This document shows positions 22,401-30,178 of a DNA stretch of 30,178 nucleotides, in pieces. Every line of letters begins with the position of its first letter. Positions within the stretch are counted from its first letter, which is position 1. A program made the translations under genes and the position numbers. A model generated the notes under the pieces. The model was not told where the DNA came from. It made no database searches and worked only from the letters and a program-made list of their open reading frames with translations. The stretch comes from a bacterium (GTDB taxonomy: Bacteria > Zhuqueibacterota > Zhuqueibacteria > Residuimicrobiales > Residuimicrobiaceae), in assembly GCA_012523655.1 (NCBI GenBank), contig JAAYTV010000188.1:1-30178 (forward strand), given 5' to 3'.

Positions 22401-25400
22401 AGGCGGACTTGCGCTGGATTTTGAATGCGCATGGCCACCTGGGCATCGATGTCCCTGCGCGGGTTGCGAATTTGGGCGGGCAAATGGGTGCCGAGCGTTT
22501 TCGCTGATAGTATCTTTGCGAAGAACACCTCATGCTTTTCCGATAACTTGGCGTTCCAGCTTGCATCCGCTGTAATGGTAAAACGAACGGTGTCCTTGCT
22601 GGCACGGTTCAGCCGCGTAATGGTCATTATCGAAGGCGTGATGGTGGAAAGTCCATTGCTCGTCAACTGCACCTGAACGGAATCCACGCCGCCCAACTCA
22701 CCGGTCTCCACCGAAACATTGGTCTGAAACACTTGTCCACGATTAACCAGCCAGTTGCCGCGGTCATCGCTCAGCCGCCCCTTGGGTTGCGCCAGATCGA
22801 TGCGCACCCAGGACACGCTGTTCACCGAGATTGTGTCTTTACCCTGAGCGGTTTGAATGGTGGAAGGATTGGGTTGACCGAGGTTGACATCATATCCCTG
22901 CAGCCGTACCGTGATCTCGGCGTTTCCGGCAATGTCGCCGTTTTTGGTGACCACATAATATAATGTGTCAGGGATGCCTCCGCCCGCCAGCCGAAAATTG
23001 CCGGAGCGGATCAGGCTCACCGGCGTGATGACGTAATCCGGATCAATCTTGCCCTCGGTCTGGATCGTGATGTTGGAGCGGTTGACGTCGGTCAAATGCA
23101 GCGCCGATTGACCGCTGTTGAACAGCTCCACGTTGATGCGCCAGTTGCTGTTGCTGTCGCCGGCGTTGATCTCTTCGGTGGAGGAGAACACTCGTAAAAT
23201 CTGCAGCTTGGCTCCGGGCTCTATGTTGGCAGACGTCTGGTTGCTCTCCCCTTCATGCTGTACAGCAGCGATGGCGTTGCTGTTCAAGCCCAAGGATTGA
23301 ACGATCGAGGAAGTAAAGGCGACGGGGCCGGGACGAGACAACGCTGTTGCGATAAATAGTACTGCTCCGGTATCCTGGCTGGTGATCGTGCCGGGAAGGA
23401 GCAGCGTCGATTGGGAGAGAGAAGCTTTGTCCAGGCTGTCTGCCTCCAAGTGGACCCGCACATTGCTCACCGGCTCTGATCCCCAGTTCTTGACCGTCAC
23501 CTTGATGGGGAAACTCTGTCCCATGCTGACGTTTTTCGTCGGATTGGGCGTCTGATTGACCGTGGCTGTGATCTGCAGCAACGCGGGCGTATAGATTCGG
23601 GCGACGGCAATGGAATCATTAGCCGCAAGAATGCGCGCCTGGGATCCGTCGATTCCGACCGCCTGATTGATCACCGCCAGAAAAGTCTCGCCGCTCAGAT
23701 TTTCCATGCTGTCGGCGCGCACGTCAAAGTAGACGACGCTCGGCTCGCCGATGCCCAGATTCTTGACCAGCCGCTCAGCGCCGTTGAATAGATACGACGC
23801 AGCCGGCCGCAGACCGACGGTGACCTCTTTTAAATTCTGGCCCCCTTCGTTTTTGACCTCCACACCGATACGAAAGTTCTGCTTAGTGTTGACATGGACG
23901 ATGCCGGCCTCGTCGATGCGATTGGCATCAGCTACGACAAAGGTTTTAGTGATGCGCGCCCGCGATGTGGAGGCGATTTGAACCGATTGCTGCGCCATAG
24001 CCTGCAGCGGTCCCCGCGCCGTGTCGTTCACATCCCGAGCGGAAAGCACCGCGGTGATGGCCGCGGTGCCGCTGTTGGGTCCGGTGGTCAGCACTTGATA
24101 CTCGAGCGTGTCCCGCTCACCGCCGGCCAGGCGCTGTTTGGCCGGCGTCAACACCGGCGCTTGAACGGAGAAACCGGGCAGCGAGAACAAAATATCGCCG
24201 GCAGCCGGCGTAACCAGATCCAAGGACCCTTGGCCGGGATTATACACCAACACCCGGATGCCCCAGGGGATGCCGCTTCCTGCCGAAATGGTGTCCGCCG
24301 TGGTGATCACGCGCTCAATGGTCAGAGTGCCGGGCTTTTGAATGCGAATGGTCTTGCTGGTGTCCGCCGTCTGAAGCGCCGGAAGAACAGCCACCGACTC
24401 TCCGGTGTTTTCGCTTACTGCTTGAACCACGCGACAGCTAAAGTGTTCAACCACTGAACCCAACTCCAGATTGGCCGCTTGCACCAGAATGCCGCGGGCG
24501 GTCCATTTAGACTGGCCCGCAGTCAAGGTGTCGACCGTGGCCGTTGCTCCGGATGGGTCTGGAAAAACGGACAGATTTTCTTTGGATAAAACCCTTACCT
24601 GCGCTGATCGAACGGTCTCACCGTCGCCGACGTTGGTCACTTTGGCGCGGAAGTAGAAACGCTGTCCAGCATTGGCCGTCGAGTCAGCGGGCAGAGTCAC
24701 CACCAGCGTGTCGATACGGACCCGGGCCGAATCCTGAATGACCACAGTAACCTGCGGCGAATTCAAGCCATAGACGATGCGATCGCTGTTCAGCTCAAGG
24801 GCTTCCAAGGCAGCGCTCAATCGGCACTGGCCCAACACCGCCGGGGCGGCGCTCACCTCAGACACCGTGTAAACCAGGCTGTCCTCTGCGCCAGCCCCCA
24901 GCTGCAGGCCTGCGCCGGATAAAAACGACGTCGGCGGCTGCACAGTGAAATAAACGTTTCCTTTGCGGAACATGATGCGCGAAGATCCGCTCCCAGGACG
25001 CACTTCCACGCGGCTGCCGCCGTTGTTCCTGACACCTACGCCGATCTTCCAGGGTGACTTTTGGCCGCGGGTGACTGCGGGCTGGCTCACGCTCATCTTG
25101 GTGATCTCCAACACCGCCTGCGTTTGCACCGTGACATAGGCGGAATTGCCCTGCTTGGTCTCATCGCTGTAAGTCTGGGTAATGCGGGCCGAGTCCGTGA
25201 GCGACACAGCGCCCGAGATCATCACCACGCCGGCGGCCGTGGTCGAGGCCACTTCGTTGATGGTGAACGCAAGGGTCTGGGAAGATTTGCCGCGCAGGAA
25301 CAGACTGCCGTTGTTGAAAAGCGCCGGCTTGGTCAATGAGAAATTGGTGGAAATATTCACATCGTTGCGGAAGAAAGAGAGCTGGCTGTTGTTCAGCCGC

Positions 25401-28400
25401 AGCGTATTGTCACCGTTGTTGACCAGCACCATGGAGATTTTCCACTGTTTGGTCTGGCCCGCGGTCACGGTGGGCACGCTGCTGTTGAGCGATTGAATGG
25501 TCAACGTCTTGGCGGTGCCGACGTTGGTGCTGTTGTTGCTCAGCAGGCCGACACTGCTGAAGGGATTGCCGTTCTCTGTGCCCTTGAGGGTCACAGTCGG
25601 GAAATAGACGCCGGCAAGAAAACCGCCGGCGATGGGATTGAGATTGAAATATAACACCGTGTTCGTTTGACCGGTGAGGGTGACGCCCAGGGCCGGATCG
25701 AGGCTGGCTGAATAGTTATTCAATCCATCGCTGAACTCCAGCTTGGTGCCCACGGGATCCAGCACCAGCGTCGAGCCGCCCGCGTTGGAGGCGGAAATCT
25801 GATAACGCACCACATCGCCCGGCGAGACATAGGCGGGCTGCAGGCTCTTGGCCACAAAAAGAATTTGCGCCTTGCTCTGAATGGTCAGGTTATCGCCGAG
25901 AACGCCGGTGGCCAGAGCGGTGATGCTCTTGTTGCGGTTGGTTTCAACCGCGGTGATCTGCGCCGCCACGCTCATGGGGCCGATGCGGCTGCCCGAGGAC
26001 TTGAGCTGAAAGATCAGACTGTCCCTTTTGCCGGCAGCCAGAATTCTGCCGCCGTTGCCGGCCAGCCCCCCGGGCAAACGGAAATAGTAATCCACCGGCT
26101 GACCGCCGGAGTCATACAGCTTGACCCAGGTCTTGCTGCTGTCCGCCAGGTCCAGCTGAACGTCCGAACCGCCTGCTTGATTGCTGACCTGCACCGTTAC
26201 CCACCAATTGGTGCTTCCCTGCGTGACCGGCTTGCGCGATACACGGACGCGGTCGATGACGAAATTGGAAGGGGTCTGCAGCTGAACGGTAGCGCGCGCG
26301 TCGCTGCCTGAGGTGACGGACTTGCTTTCGCCGGTGTTGACCACGCGATAACCGACCTTGGCGTCCAGCGTCAACACGCTCGCAGCCGCTGGGCCGGTTC
26401 TGCGCACGGTATAGATCAGCGTGTCCGATTGTCCGGGCCGCAGGTTGGCGCCGGAACGGGCCAGTGCCGTGGGCCGCGTCAACGTCAGAATCGCCGGGGT
26501 CTGAATCAGATCGGTCAATATTGAATCGAATTGAACCGCCACCTCGCTGCCGCCGCGGTTCTCCACCAAAACAAAAATTTTCCACTCATAGCTGTTGTCG
26601 TTCACGGTCACCGCCGGCTGGGAAGGGACGATCCTGCTCAACCGCACCACTTCATCCGCTTGCACCTCCACGCTGCCGGAGGCATCGCTGACATAAATGC
26701 CGGTGGTGGTCTCGGCGCGGGCGTAAAGGGACATGACGCCGGTTTCTGCGCCGGTTTTCGTTATCGTGTAGCGCATGATCTTAGACTGACCGGCGTTCAA
26801 GGTCAACGTGCCGTCGGTAAACGCGCTGGGCTGTACGATGGTATAGGTGTTGGTTAAATCTGTTTGCGCTTTGCGAATGCGCAGAAAAGTTTTTAAACCG
26901 TCGAAAGAGAGGGTGACCGCCGAACTGCCGCTGTTCTGAACGCTCACCGAGACGGTCCACGCTGCGGTCTGGCTCTGCGTCACCGTGGTCCGCGACGGCG
27001 TGATGCCGGTTATCTGTAGAACCGACGCCTCGCGGTTGATAAACGTATCCACTCCGCCGCGCGCCGAATAGACCTGGCTGGAATTCACATCGCTGTAGGA
27101 TACATTCTGGTACACATAGATGCGGCCCAGCTGAGACTGGTTGCCGCTGGCAAGATAGTATCGTAGCGTCAGGGTTTGTCCGCCGGCCACAGCGGTGGCA
27201 TTACCGCTATAAGGGACCACTGAAAAAGAAGCAGAAACGTCGGTGATATCGTCCTTGAGAAACTGCAAGGTTGATGTCGTCAGGGCTGCGCCGGCTGTCC
27301 CGTTGTTCCTGAGATCGCACTCCACCGTAACGCCCCCCTGTCCCTGATTGAGCGTATCAGCGGACACGCGCACGGCTGTCACCTGCAGGGCCGCCTTGCT
27401 TTGCACCTGCCAGGTGTGAGTGGTGGTGGCGCCGTCGCTGTCGGTCATGGTCAGCGTGTCCAGTTTGCCGGAGACAAAACCATTGACGGTTATGGTGGTC
27501 AACGCCGCATCCTCTTCCACCCGAACCTGGAACTGAAGGGTTGCCTGTCCGGCAGCCGGGAGCGTGGTCAGCCCATCCACGCGCGTGACCTGATAATCGT
27601 CGGTGTATAAGGCGCCGCCGCTGGAAAATTGCAGACTCGCCTGCACATTGGTCAACGCCCGGTCGCTGCTGTTGGCCACCTCCATCATCACCACCGCGTT
27701 GGTCTGACCCCGGCTTACCTTGAGATTGCTGCTGTAAATGCGACTGATGGTCAGAGAGCTGACCTCGATGGACGTTTGGCCTAACAGCGTTGGCGTGCTG
27801 TTGTCGCGCACCAGCAAGTTTTGCTTGCCCGCAGTCTGTAGTTTGAAATAACTGCCGGGGAAGGTGTGCGAACCGGCATCGCCGGTTGTAAAAGTGTAAG
27901 GGAGACCGATGTTGTGGTAGAGATAGGCATTCACATCCGTGGAGGTAAAATAAACCCTGCCGGTGTAATTGGTCTTCAGGTTGGCGAACGCATCATAGGC
28001 TTTGACCGTCACTCCAGCGGGAAAATTAGCGCCTGCGGCAATGGCCGGCGGCGCGCCGCTGATGACGAAATTACTCAATGCACCGGGGTTGACTATGATG
28101 TCGGTGGTACGGTTGACGGTGGTGTTGCCAGAGACCACACCGCGCAGGGTCACTGCTTCGGCGCACACCAGCACCTGCGGCGAGCTGCCGCTGCCGTTGA
28201 TCACCGGAATGTTGGTCAGCGTTGCCGCAGCATTGTTCGGTGCGTTGCTGGCGCCCACGATAGCGTTGATCAGAATCGTGCCGCTGGCCGGGTTTCCATA
28301 CAAATCCACTGCATTGGTGACGCTGAGGGGAAATTGCTGCCCTGCAATCTGAGGAGTGGCCACACTGAATGTAAAGCCGGCAATGGCCGCAGGCTGCACC

Positions 28401-30163
28401 AGAATCGGCGCCGTGGTTTTGTTCAGACTGGGACTGACCGTACGCGCCGTAATGGTCTGCTGGCCGCTGGTTCGCAGTTGAAAGTTGGTGCCGGGGACAA
28501 ACACATCGCCTGAAGTGATGGCAAGCGGATTGGCATTGTTGTAGGTTAAAACCGCCTGGCCGTCGCTGCTGGTAAAGTACAGGTTGCCGCTGTAATTGGT
28601 TTTGATATTGCCATAGGCATCGAGCACGCGCACGCGCAACCCGTTGATGCCAAAGTTCTGGCCGGCGACGGCGGTCGTGGGCATGACCGGTTCGCCGGTT
28701 ACCTGCAGATCAGCCGCTGCTCCGGGCAAAACGTTCACTGTGGCTTTCTGAATGATTGCAGCCATCGTGGCCTTCAGGACCACTGTTGTCTCACTGAGAA
28801 AAAGTCTAGAGTTGGCGGTGCCCGAACCATTAATCACTTGGACCGCAGTCAACTGAGGGGCCAATCCACTCGGTGATGTGTGTGGGTTCGAATCGTCAAA
28901 CGTGATCACCGCGGTGCCGTTGGTCAAATTGCCGGCAGCATCCCTCGCGTTGGAAATCGTTATGGGAAAGTCACTGCCGGCGGTGATCGGGTTGCCGTTG
29001 TTTACAGATAAGGAAAAGCTGTTTATGCTGCTCGGTGTGACGGTGATAACATCTGTGGTGTCGCGCAACGGTGTCGTCTGATTGTCATAGACAATGATCC
29101 GCTGCTGGCCGGCTTTGGTCAGTTTAAATGCGCTGCCCGGAAAGGTGTGTTGGCCGTCGTCCGTAGGAATTGTCTCGAATTGATAGCTGGCTGGAAGCAA
29201 TTTGTTGTCATCAGGAACCACAACATTAAAAAAAACTGTTTTATTGTACGTTTTAGCCAGATTACCATATGGATCATACGCCGTCACTTTGATGTCATTG
29301 CTAAAGCTGACGCCGGATTGCACGGTGGTGGGTTCGCCGCTGATCACCAGGCGTGATGCATCCGTATGCCACACAGAAATATCAACATCCTTAACAACGC
29401 TTGATCCACTTGTGCCGCGCAATTTCACCGATTCTTGTTTAAACAACACCTGTGACGCTGAACCGGCGCCATTTCGAACCGTAATGGGATTCAGCTGCGC
29501 AGTGGTGCCATCAGGCGCTGGATTGGCGCCGACAACAGCAGAAACCGAGACTATATCGACAGCGGGATTGCCGTAAATATCCAACGCATTGGTGACGAAC
29601 AGCTCAAAAGGGACGCCGGCGGTTTTTGTGGTAGGGGTACTTCCAATGCCAAAATTATAGCTGAATATGGGCCCATCAATATGAAACGGCAAAGAGGTGC
29701 CAGAATCAAGAATGGTGTTGGCGTTATCCAGCGTCTGCACAGTGATGACATTATTCAGTCTTCTGCCCGATGGATTGCCCACCAGCGCCAGCCAGATGGA
29801 GACTGTGCTGCCGGCGCCCACGGACGTTCCGCTTCCGTCCCGCGGGCACAGCACGGTATCGCCGCTCACCGCCGGCGCCAGAAATCCGCCGTCCAGCAGC
29901 GCCGCATCGGCGGACATGACCGCGATCACGGAGGAGAGGTCAAAACCCACCGCGCTGGGAAAGACCAGACGAATTTTTCCGTTCGCAGGCAGTCCGCTGC
30001 CGGTGGTGGAGAGGGTAAAGGTGAATTTATGCAAAGCGGGCGTATTGCTGGCATAGGAGGTCAGGCTGTCTTCGACCCCACTCAGCTCACCCGGAGCAGC
30101 CTGCAAGGAAACCGCCAGAACAAAAAGAAGGAATACCGATTTTATCTTGAAACGTGGTAGCAA
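19424..30163 (-). CDS. Giant secreted repeat protein with Ig-like and CARDB-like repeats and FlgD-like C-terminal sorting domain
   Basis: A protein of 3579 residues, or slightly more: the frame stays open to the window edge and the first start seen is TTG at 30163, so the real start may lie beyond 30178. A hydrophobic signal sequence (KSVFLLFVLAVSLQAAPG, 8-25) is followed by an N-terminal beta domain (26-164). Three composite Ig/filamin-like repeats of about 215 residues occupy 165-805, and about 20 CARDB-type repeats of about 125 residues occupy 806-3304 (recurring W-x-I-x-V-x-V-x-N-x-G). A separate beta domain (3305-3476) precedes a C-terminal domain (3477-3579). That last domain contains NYPNPFG, LELKIFTLTGELV, DGRNGRGQ and SGVYLAYLSV, the FlgD-Ig / type IX-like tail common in FCB bacteria. 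It is probably exposed on or released from the cell surface, as an adhesin, stalk or scaffold. The PorV-like gene overlaps its stop codon. Confidence 0.88.
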   Translation of the reverse strand: MLPRFKIKSVFLLFVLAVSLQAAPGELSGVEDSLTSYASNTPALHKFTFTLSTTGSGLPANGKIRLVFPSAVGFDLSSVIAVMSADAALLDGGFLAPAVSGDTVLCPRDGSGTSVGAGSTVSIWLALVGNPSGRRLNNVITVQTLDNANTILDSGTSLPFHIDGPIFSYNFGIGSTPTTKTAGVPFELFVTNALDIYGNPAVDIVSVSAVVGANPAPDGTTAQLNPITVRNGAGSASQVLFKQESVKLRGTSGSSVVKDVDISVWHTDASRLVISGEPTTVQSGVSFSNDIKVTAYDPYGNLAKTYNKTVFFNVVVPDDNKLLPASYQFETIPTDDGQHTFPGSAFKLTKAGQQRIIVYDNQTTPLRDTTDVITVTPSSINSFSLSVNNGNPITAGSDFPITISNARDAAGNLTNGTAVITFDDSNPHTSPSGLAPQLTAVQVINGSGTANSRLFLSETTVVLKATMAAIIQKATVNVLPGAAADLQVTGEPVMPTTAVAGQNFGINGLRVRVLDAYGNIKTNYSGNLYFTSSDGQAVLTYNNANPLAITSGDVFVPGTNFQLRTSGQQTITARTVSPSLNKTTAPILVQPAAIAGFTFSVATPQIAGQQFPLSVTNAVDLYGNPASGTILINAIVGASNAPNNAAATLTNIPVINGSGSSPQVLVCAEAVTLRGVVSGNTTVNRTTDIIVNPGALSNFVISGAPPAIAAGANFPAGVTVKAYDAFANLKTNYTGRVYFTSTDVNAYLYHNIGLPYTFTTGDAGSHTFPGSYFKLQTAGKQNLLVRDNSTPTLLGQTSIEVSSLTISRIYSSNLKVSRGQTNAVVMMEVANSSDRALTNVQASLQFSSGGALYTDDYQVTRVDGLTTLPAAGQATLQFQVRVEEDAALTTITVNGFVSGKLDTLTMTDSDGATTTHTWQVQSKAALQVTAVRVSADTLNQGQGGVTVECDLRNNGTAGAALTTSTLQFLKDDITDVSASFSVVPYSGNATAVAGGQTLTLRYYLASGNQSQLGRIYVYQNVSYSDVNSSQVYSARGGVDTFINREASVLQITGITPSRTTVTQSQTAAWTVSVSVQNSGSSAVTLSFDGLKTFLRIRKAQTDLTNTYTIVQPSAFTDGTLTLNAGQSKIMRYTITKTGAETGVMSLYARAETTTGIYVSDASGSVEVQADEVVRLSRIVPSQPAVTVNDNSYEWKIFVLVENRGGSEVAVQFDSILTDLIQTPAILTLTRPTALARSGANLRPGQSDTLIYTVRRTGPAAASVLTLDAKVGYRVVNTGESKSVTSGSDARATVQLQTPSNFVIDRVRVSRKPVTQGSTNWWVTVQVSNQAGGSDVQLDLADSSKTWVKLYDSGGQPVDYYFRLPGGLAGNGGRILAAGKRDSLIFQLKSSGSRIGPMSVAAQITAVETNRNKSITALATGVLGDNLTIQSKAQILFVAKSLQPAYVSPGDVVRYQISASNAGGSTLVLDPVGTKLEFSDGLNNYSASLDPALGVTLTGQTNTVLYFNLNPIAGGFLAGVYFPTVTLKGTENGNPFSSVGLLSNNSTNVGTAKTLTIQSLNSSVPTVTAGQTKQWKISMVLVNNGDNTLRLNNSQLSFFRNDVNISTNFSLTKPALFNNGSLFLRGKSSQTLAFTINEVASTTAAGVVMISGAVSLTDSARITQTYSDETKQGNSAYVTVQTQAVLEITKMSVSQPAVTRGQKSPWKIGVGVRNNGGSRVEVRPGSGSSRIMFRKGNVYFTVQPPTSFLSGAGLQLGAGAEDSLVYTVSEVSAAPAVLGQCRLSAALEALELNSDRIVYGLNSPQVTVVIQDSARVRIDTLVVTLPADSTANAGQRFYFRAKVTNVGDGETVRSAQVRVLSKENLSVFPDPSGATATVDTLTAGQSKWTARGILVQAANLELGSVVEHFSCRVVQAVSENTGESVAVLPALQTADTSKTIRIQKPGTLTIERVITTADTISAGSGIPWGIRVLVYNPGQGSLDLVTPAAGDILFSLPGFSVQAPVLTPAKQRLAGGERDTLEYQVLTTGPNSGTAAITAVLSARDVNDTARGPLQAMAQQSVQIASTSRARITKTFVVADANRIDEAGIVHVNTKQNFRIGVEVKNEGGQNLKEVTVGLRPAASYLFNGAERLVKNLGIGEPSVVYFDVRADSMENLSGETFLAVINQAVGIDGSQARILAANDSIAVARIYTPALLQITATVNQTPNPTKNVSMGQSFPIKVTVKNWGSEPVSNVRVHLEADSLDKASLSQSTLLLPGTITSQDTGAVLFIATALSRPGPVAFTSSIVQSLGLNSNAIAAVQHEGESNQTSANIEPGAKLQILRVFSSTEEINAGDSNSNWRINVELFNSGQSALHLTDVNRSNITIQTEGKIDPDYVITPVSLIRSGNFRLAGGGIPDTLYYVVTKNGDIAGNAEITVRLQGYDVNLGQPNPSTIQTAQGKDTISVNSVSWVRIDLAQPKGRLSDDRGNWLVNRGQVFQTNVSVETGELGGVDSVQVQLTSNGLSTITPSIMTITRLNRASKDTVRFTITADASWNAKLSEKHEVFFAKILSAKTLGTHLPAQIRNPRRDIDAQVAMRIQNPAQVRLDLELRADKDSILTAGQAFTLVARMTNLGSAPLDTGRIRLELPEYFNLTDAAGGERSFYIVNDTQVVEDSFHVTAPNFESLNDILRCQIIAAPEDLNSREPAPLFARGRDSIRVSTSRSGLFLSNSRIFSPNGALAGEISTLQYIGLQTEIQATPNLSNVKVTLELPSGMGYSPNLETPLQREVSSFPALIHWTVRAPDKAVANSHHFYIRAEGRTDLSTKSTLDSIRINRVVTRAQLSMQPLMVSSPLEAIQSPGGVFSAGQSATLSTLVTNSGTAKVSQGKIRIDFLESGFTLAAGETAEKIFTISNSVTWNVIAPLKPSLETKQIEIRMTAIPVDEHTGQEADIIGFPNSTLSVLTIEAGAISSGVPGITAPAGAIDKLISTDQSFEVTLSVTTRRVVQDKITAQLVFSNPEYKIDQETKRVTYGENQKVQWTVTAPSTVSKTTPDSFYVVVKGYDERSPSTTRSLTSSKATVQLQNKTVFSMRPTITQPDSLTQYVVSTDEDFVLTSRLIARGAPHETADPFVVQMTKPVEFTTTDTLEQSKVRAHPYWRLRAPSKKPEGLSIFRFRLKKVPRDLNSNQYAAIENAEESYSIQVVRRAEVSVAATLSDTALVSYAPVRIGSVFNIYGYLRNSGEAGFVGAPALSFRLPSGYTLLSKTGGDTVVWRVRAPATISDVPDTFTVKLFAPLPVDQYSRKTVLVKQDSARVIIKREAGMLVIKPNTVKSGATTVKGARDLAMMGFSLRNKDISLNSRSVLDTLRLEFRDKKGNEIKASEVVSRIVAVNAVDRQVLAELSPPPASSKVLLDFTLLRADTIRDSNEFRIALLVDVLDEPIIADFQLMIDSASAVIARDALSRYRLLLADSTEKRVSVLAFSSGAVVLIDQKLEASFCNYPNPFGTSARPETRFVYYLQQPSDLELKIFTLTGELVFSWDYKKAEHPAETSAGLHDGDIYWDGRNGRGQRVMSGVYLAYLSVEGGQVAISKIAVIR
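20252..27748 (-). repeat. Array of about 20 CARDB-like protein repeats
   Basis: Each unit of roughly 125 codons opens with a pattern such as L-x-I-x-x-V-x-x-S-x-x-x-V-T-x-G-Q and then W-x-I-x-V-x-V-x-N-x-G. It continues with L-x-x-G-x-x-D-(T/S)-L-x-Y and a closing strand near VQ. I count 20 starts by eye between residues 806 and 3304. Units are well diverged, so this is an old array rather than a recent DNA amplification. The last units (from about residue 2600) are less regular and often contain W-x-(V/L)-x-A-P. Confidence 0.7.
27749..29671 (-). repeat. Three tandem composite Ig-like repeats
   Basis: Copies encode residues 165-382 (29671-29018), 383-595 (29017-28379) and 596-805 (28378-27749). 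Each has two Ig-like halves. The first has AG-x-x-F-x-(L/I)-x-(V/I)-(T/S)-N-A-x-D and NG-(S/A)-GS/GT; the second has V-x-(A/V)-x-D-x-(Y/F)-(G/A)-N-(L/I)-x-x-x-Y and a G-x-x-F-x-L-x-x-(A/S)-G-(Q/K)-Q stretch. Such invasin/filamin-like modules are common in surface adhesins. Confidence 0.75.
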
Positions 30164-30178
30164 GTTAGAACCTGTCCG

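Noticed and set aside
19424..30163. Many minus- and plus-strand open frames inside the giant gene as separate genes
   Set aside because: They lack ribosome sites and family features, and are off-frame readings of a GC-rich repeat-coding sequence.

Overview
The window reads as chromosomal DNA from a Gram-negative bacterium of the FCB superphylum outside Bacteroidetes; Calditrichota, KSB1 or Ignavibacteria-like lineages are the best guess, and this is inference. Three things point there: a PorV/PorQ-type outer-membrane barrel beside a giant secreted protein ending in a FlgD-like / type IX-style sorting domain, an EF-G of the organelle/spirochaete-like subtype, and promoters that look like ordinary sigma-70 sites (TTGACA-N17-TATATT and relatives). 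I see no phage, insertion sequence or CRISPR array. Coding density is high and base composition looks even.

Layout. Positions 1-4644 (+ strand): the 3' end of a membrane glycosyltransferase-like gene, an MscS-type channel, EF-G, and an orphan P-loop ATPase with its own promoter. Positions 4645-5024: a tRNA-Arg unit (promoter, gene, terminator, all on the minus strand) and an elaborate double-hairpin structure. Everything from 4725 to the right edge is on the minus strand. Positions 5025-8699 hold a membrane-anchored protein with a long linker and a beta-rich C-terminal domain, then glnS, then tRNA-Gln(CTG). Positions 8714-10526 hold gltX, a palindromic leader and two tRNA-Ser genes. gltX, tRNA-Gln and glnS are therefore consecutive, a compact Glu/Gln-charging cluster. 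Next come dprA and obgE, 12 bases apart.

Positions 12759-30163 form the most distinctive block. In transcription order it encodes: a 3579-residue secreted repeat protein (three Ig-like composite repeats, about 20 CARDB-like repeats, sorting domain); a PorV-like barrel fused to a coiled coil and TPR region, overlapping the first gene by one base; a 1291-residue signalling protein combining an RsbW-like kinase domain, membrane sensor, HAMP, SpoIIE phosphatase, two transposase-like helix-turn-helix domains and TPRs; and a STAS antagonist with a strong promoter of its own. The last two make an almost complete partner-switching module. The STAS protein carries a C-terminal domain that aligns without gaps to the second helix-turn-helix of the phosphatase. 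An operon joining a giant surface protein, its probable export partner and a partner-switching signalling module is the best candidate here for an undescribed system.
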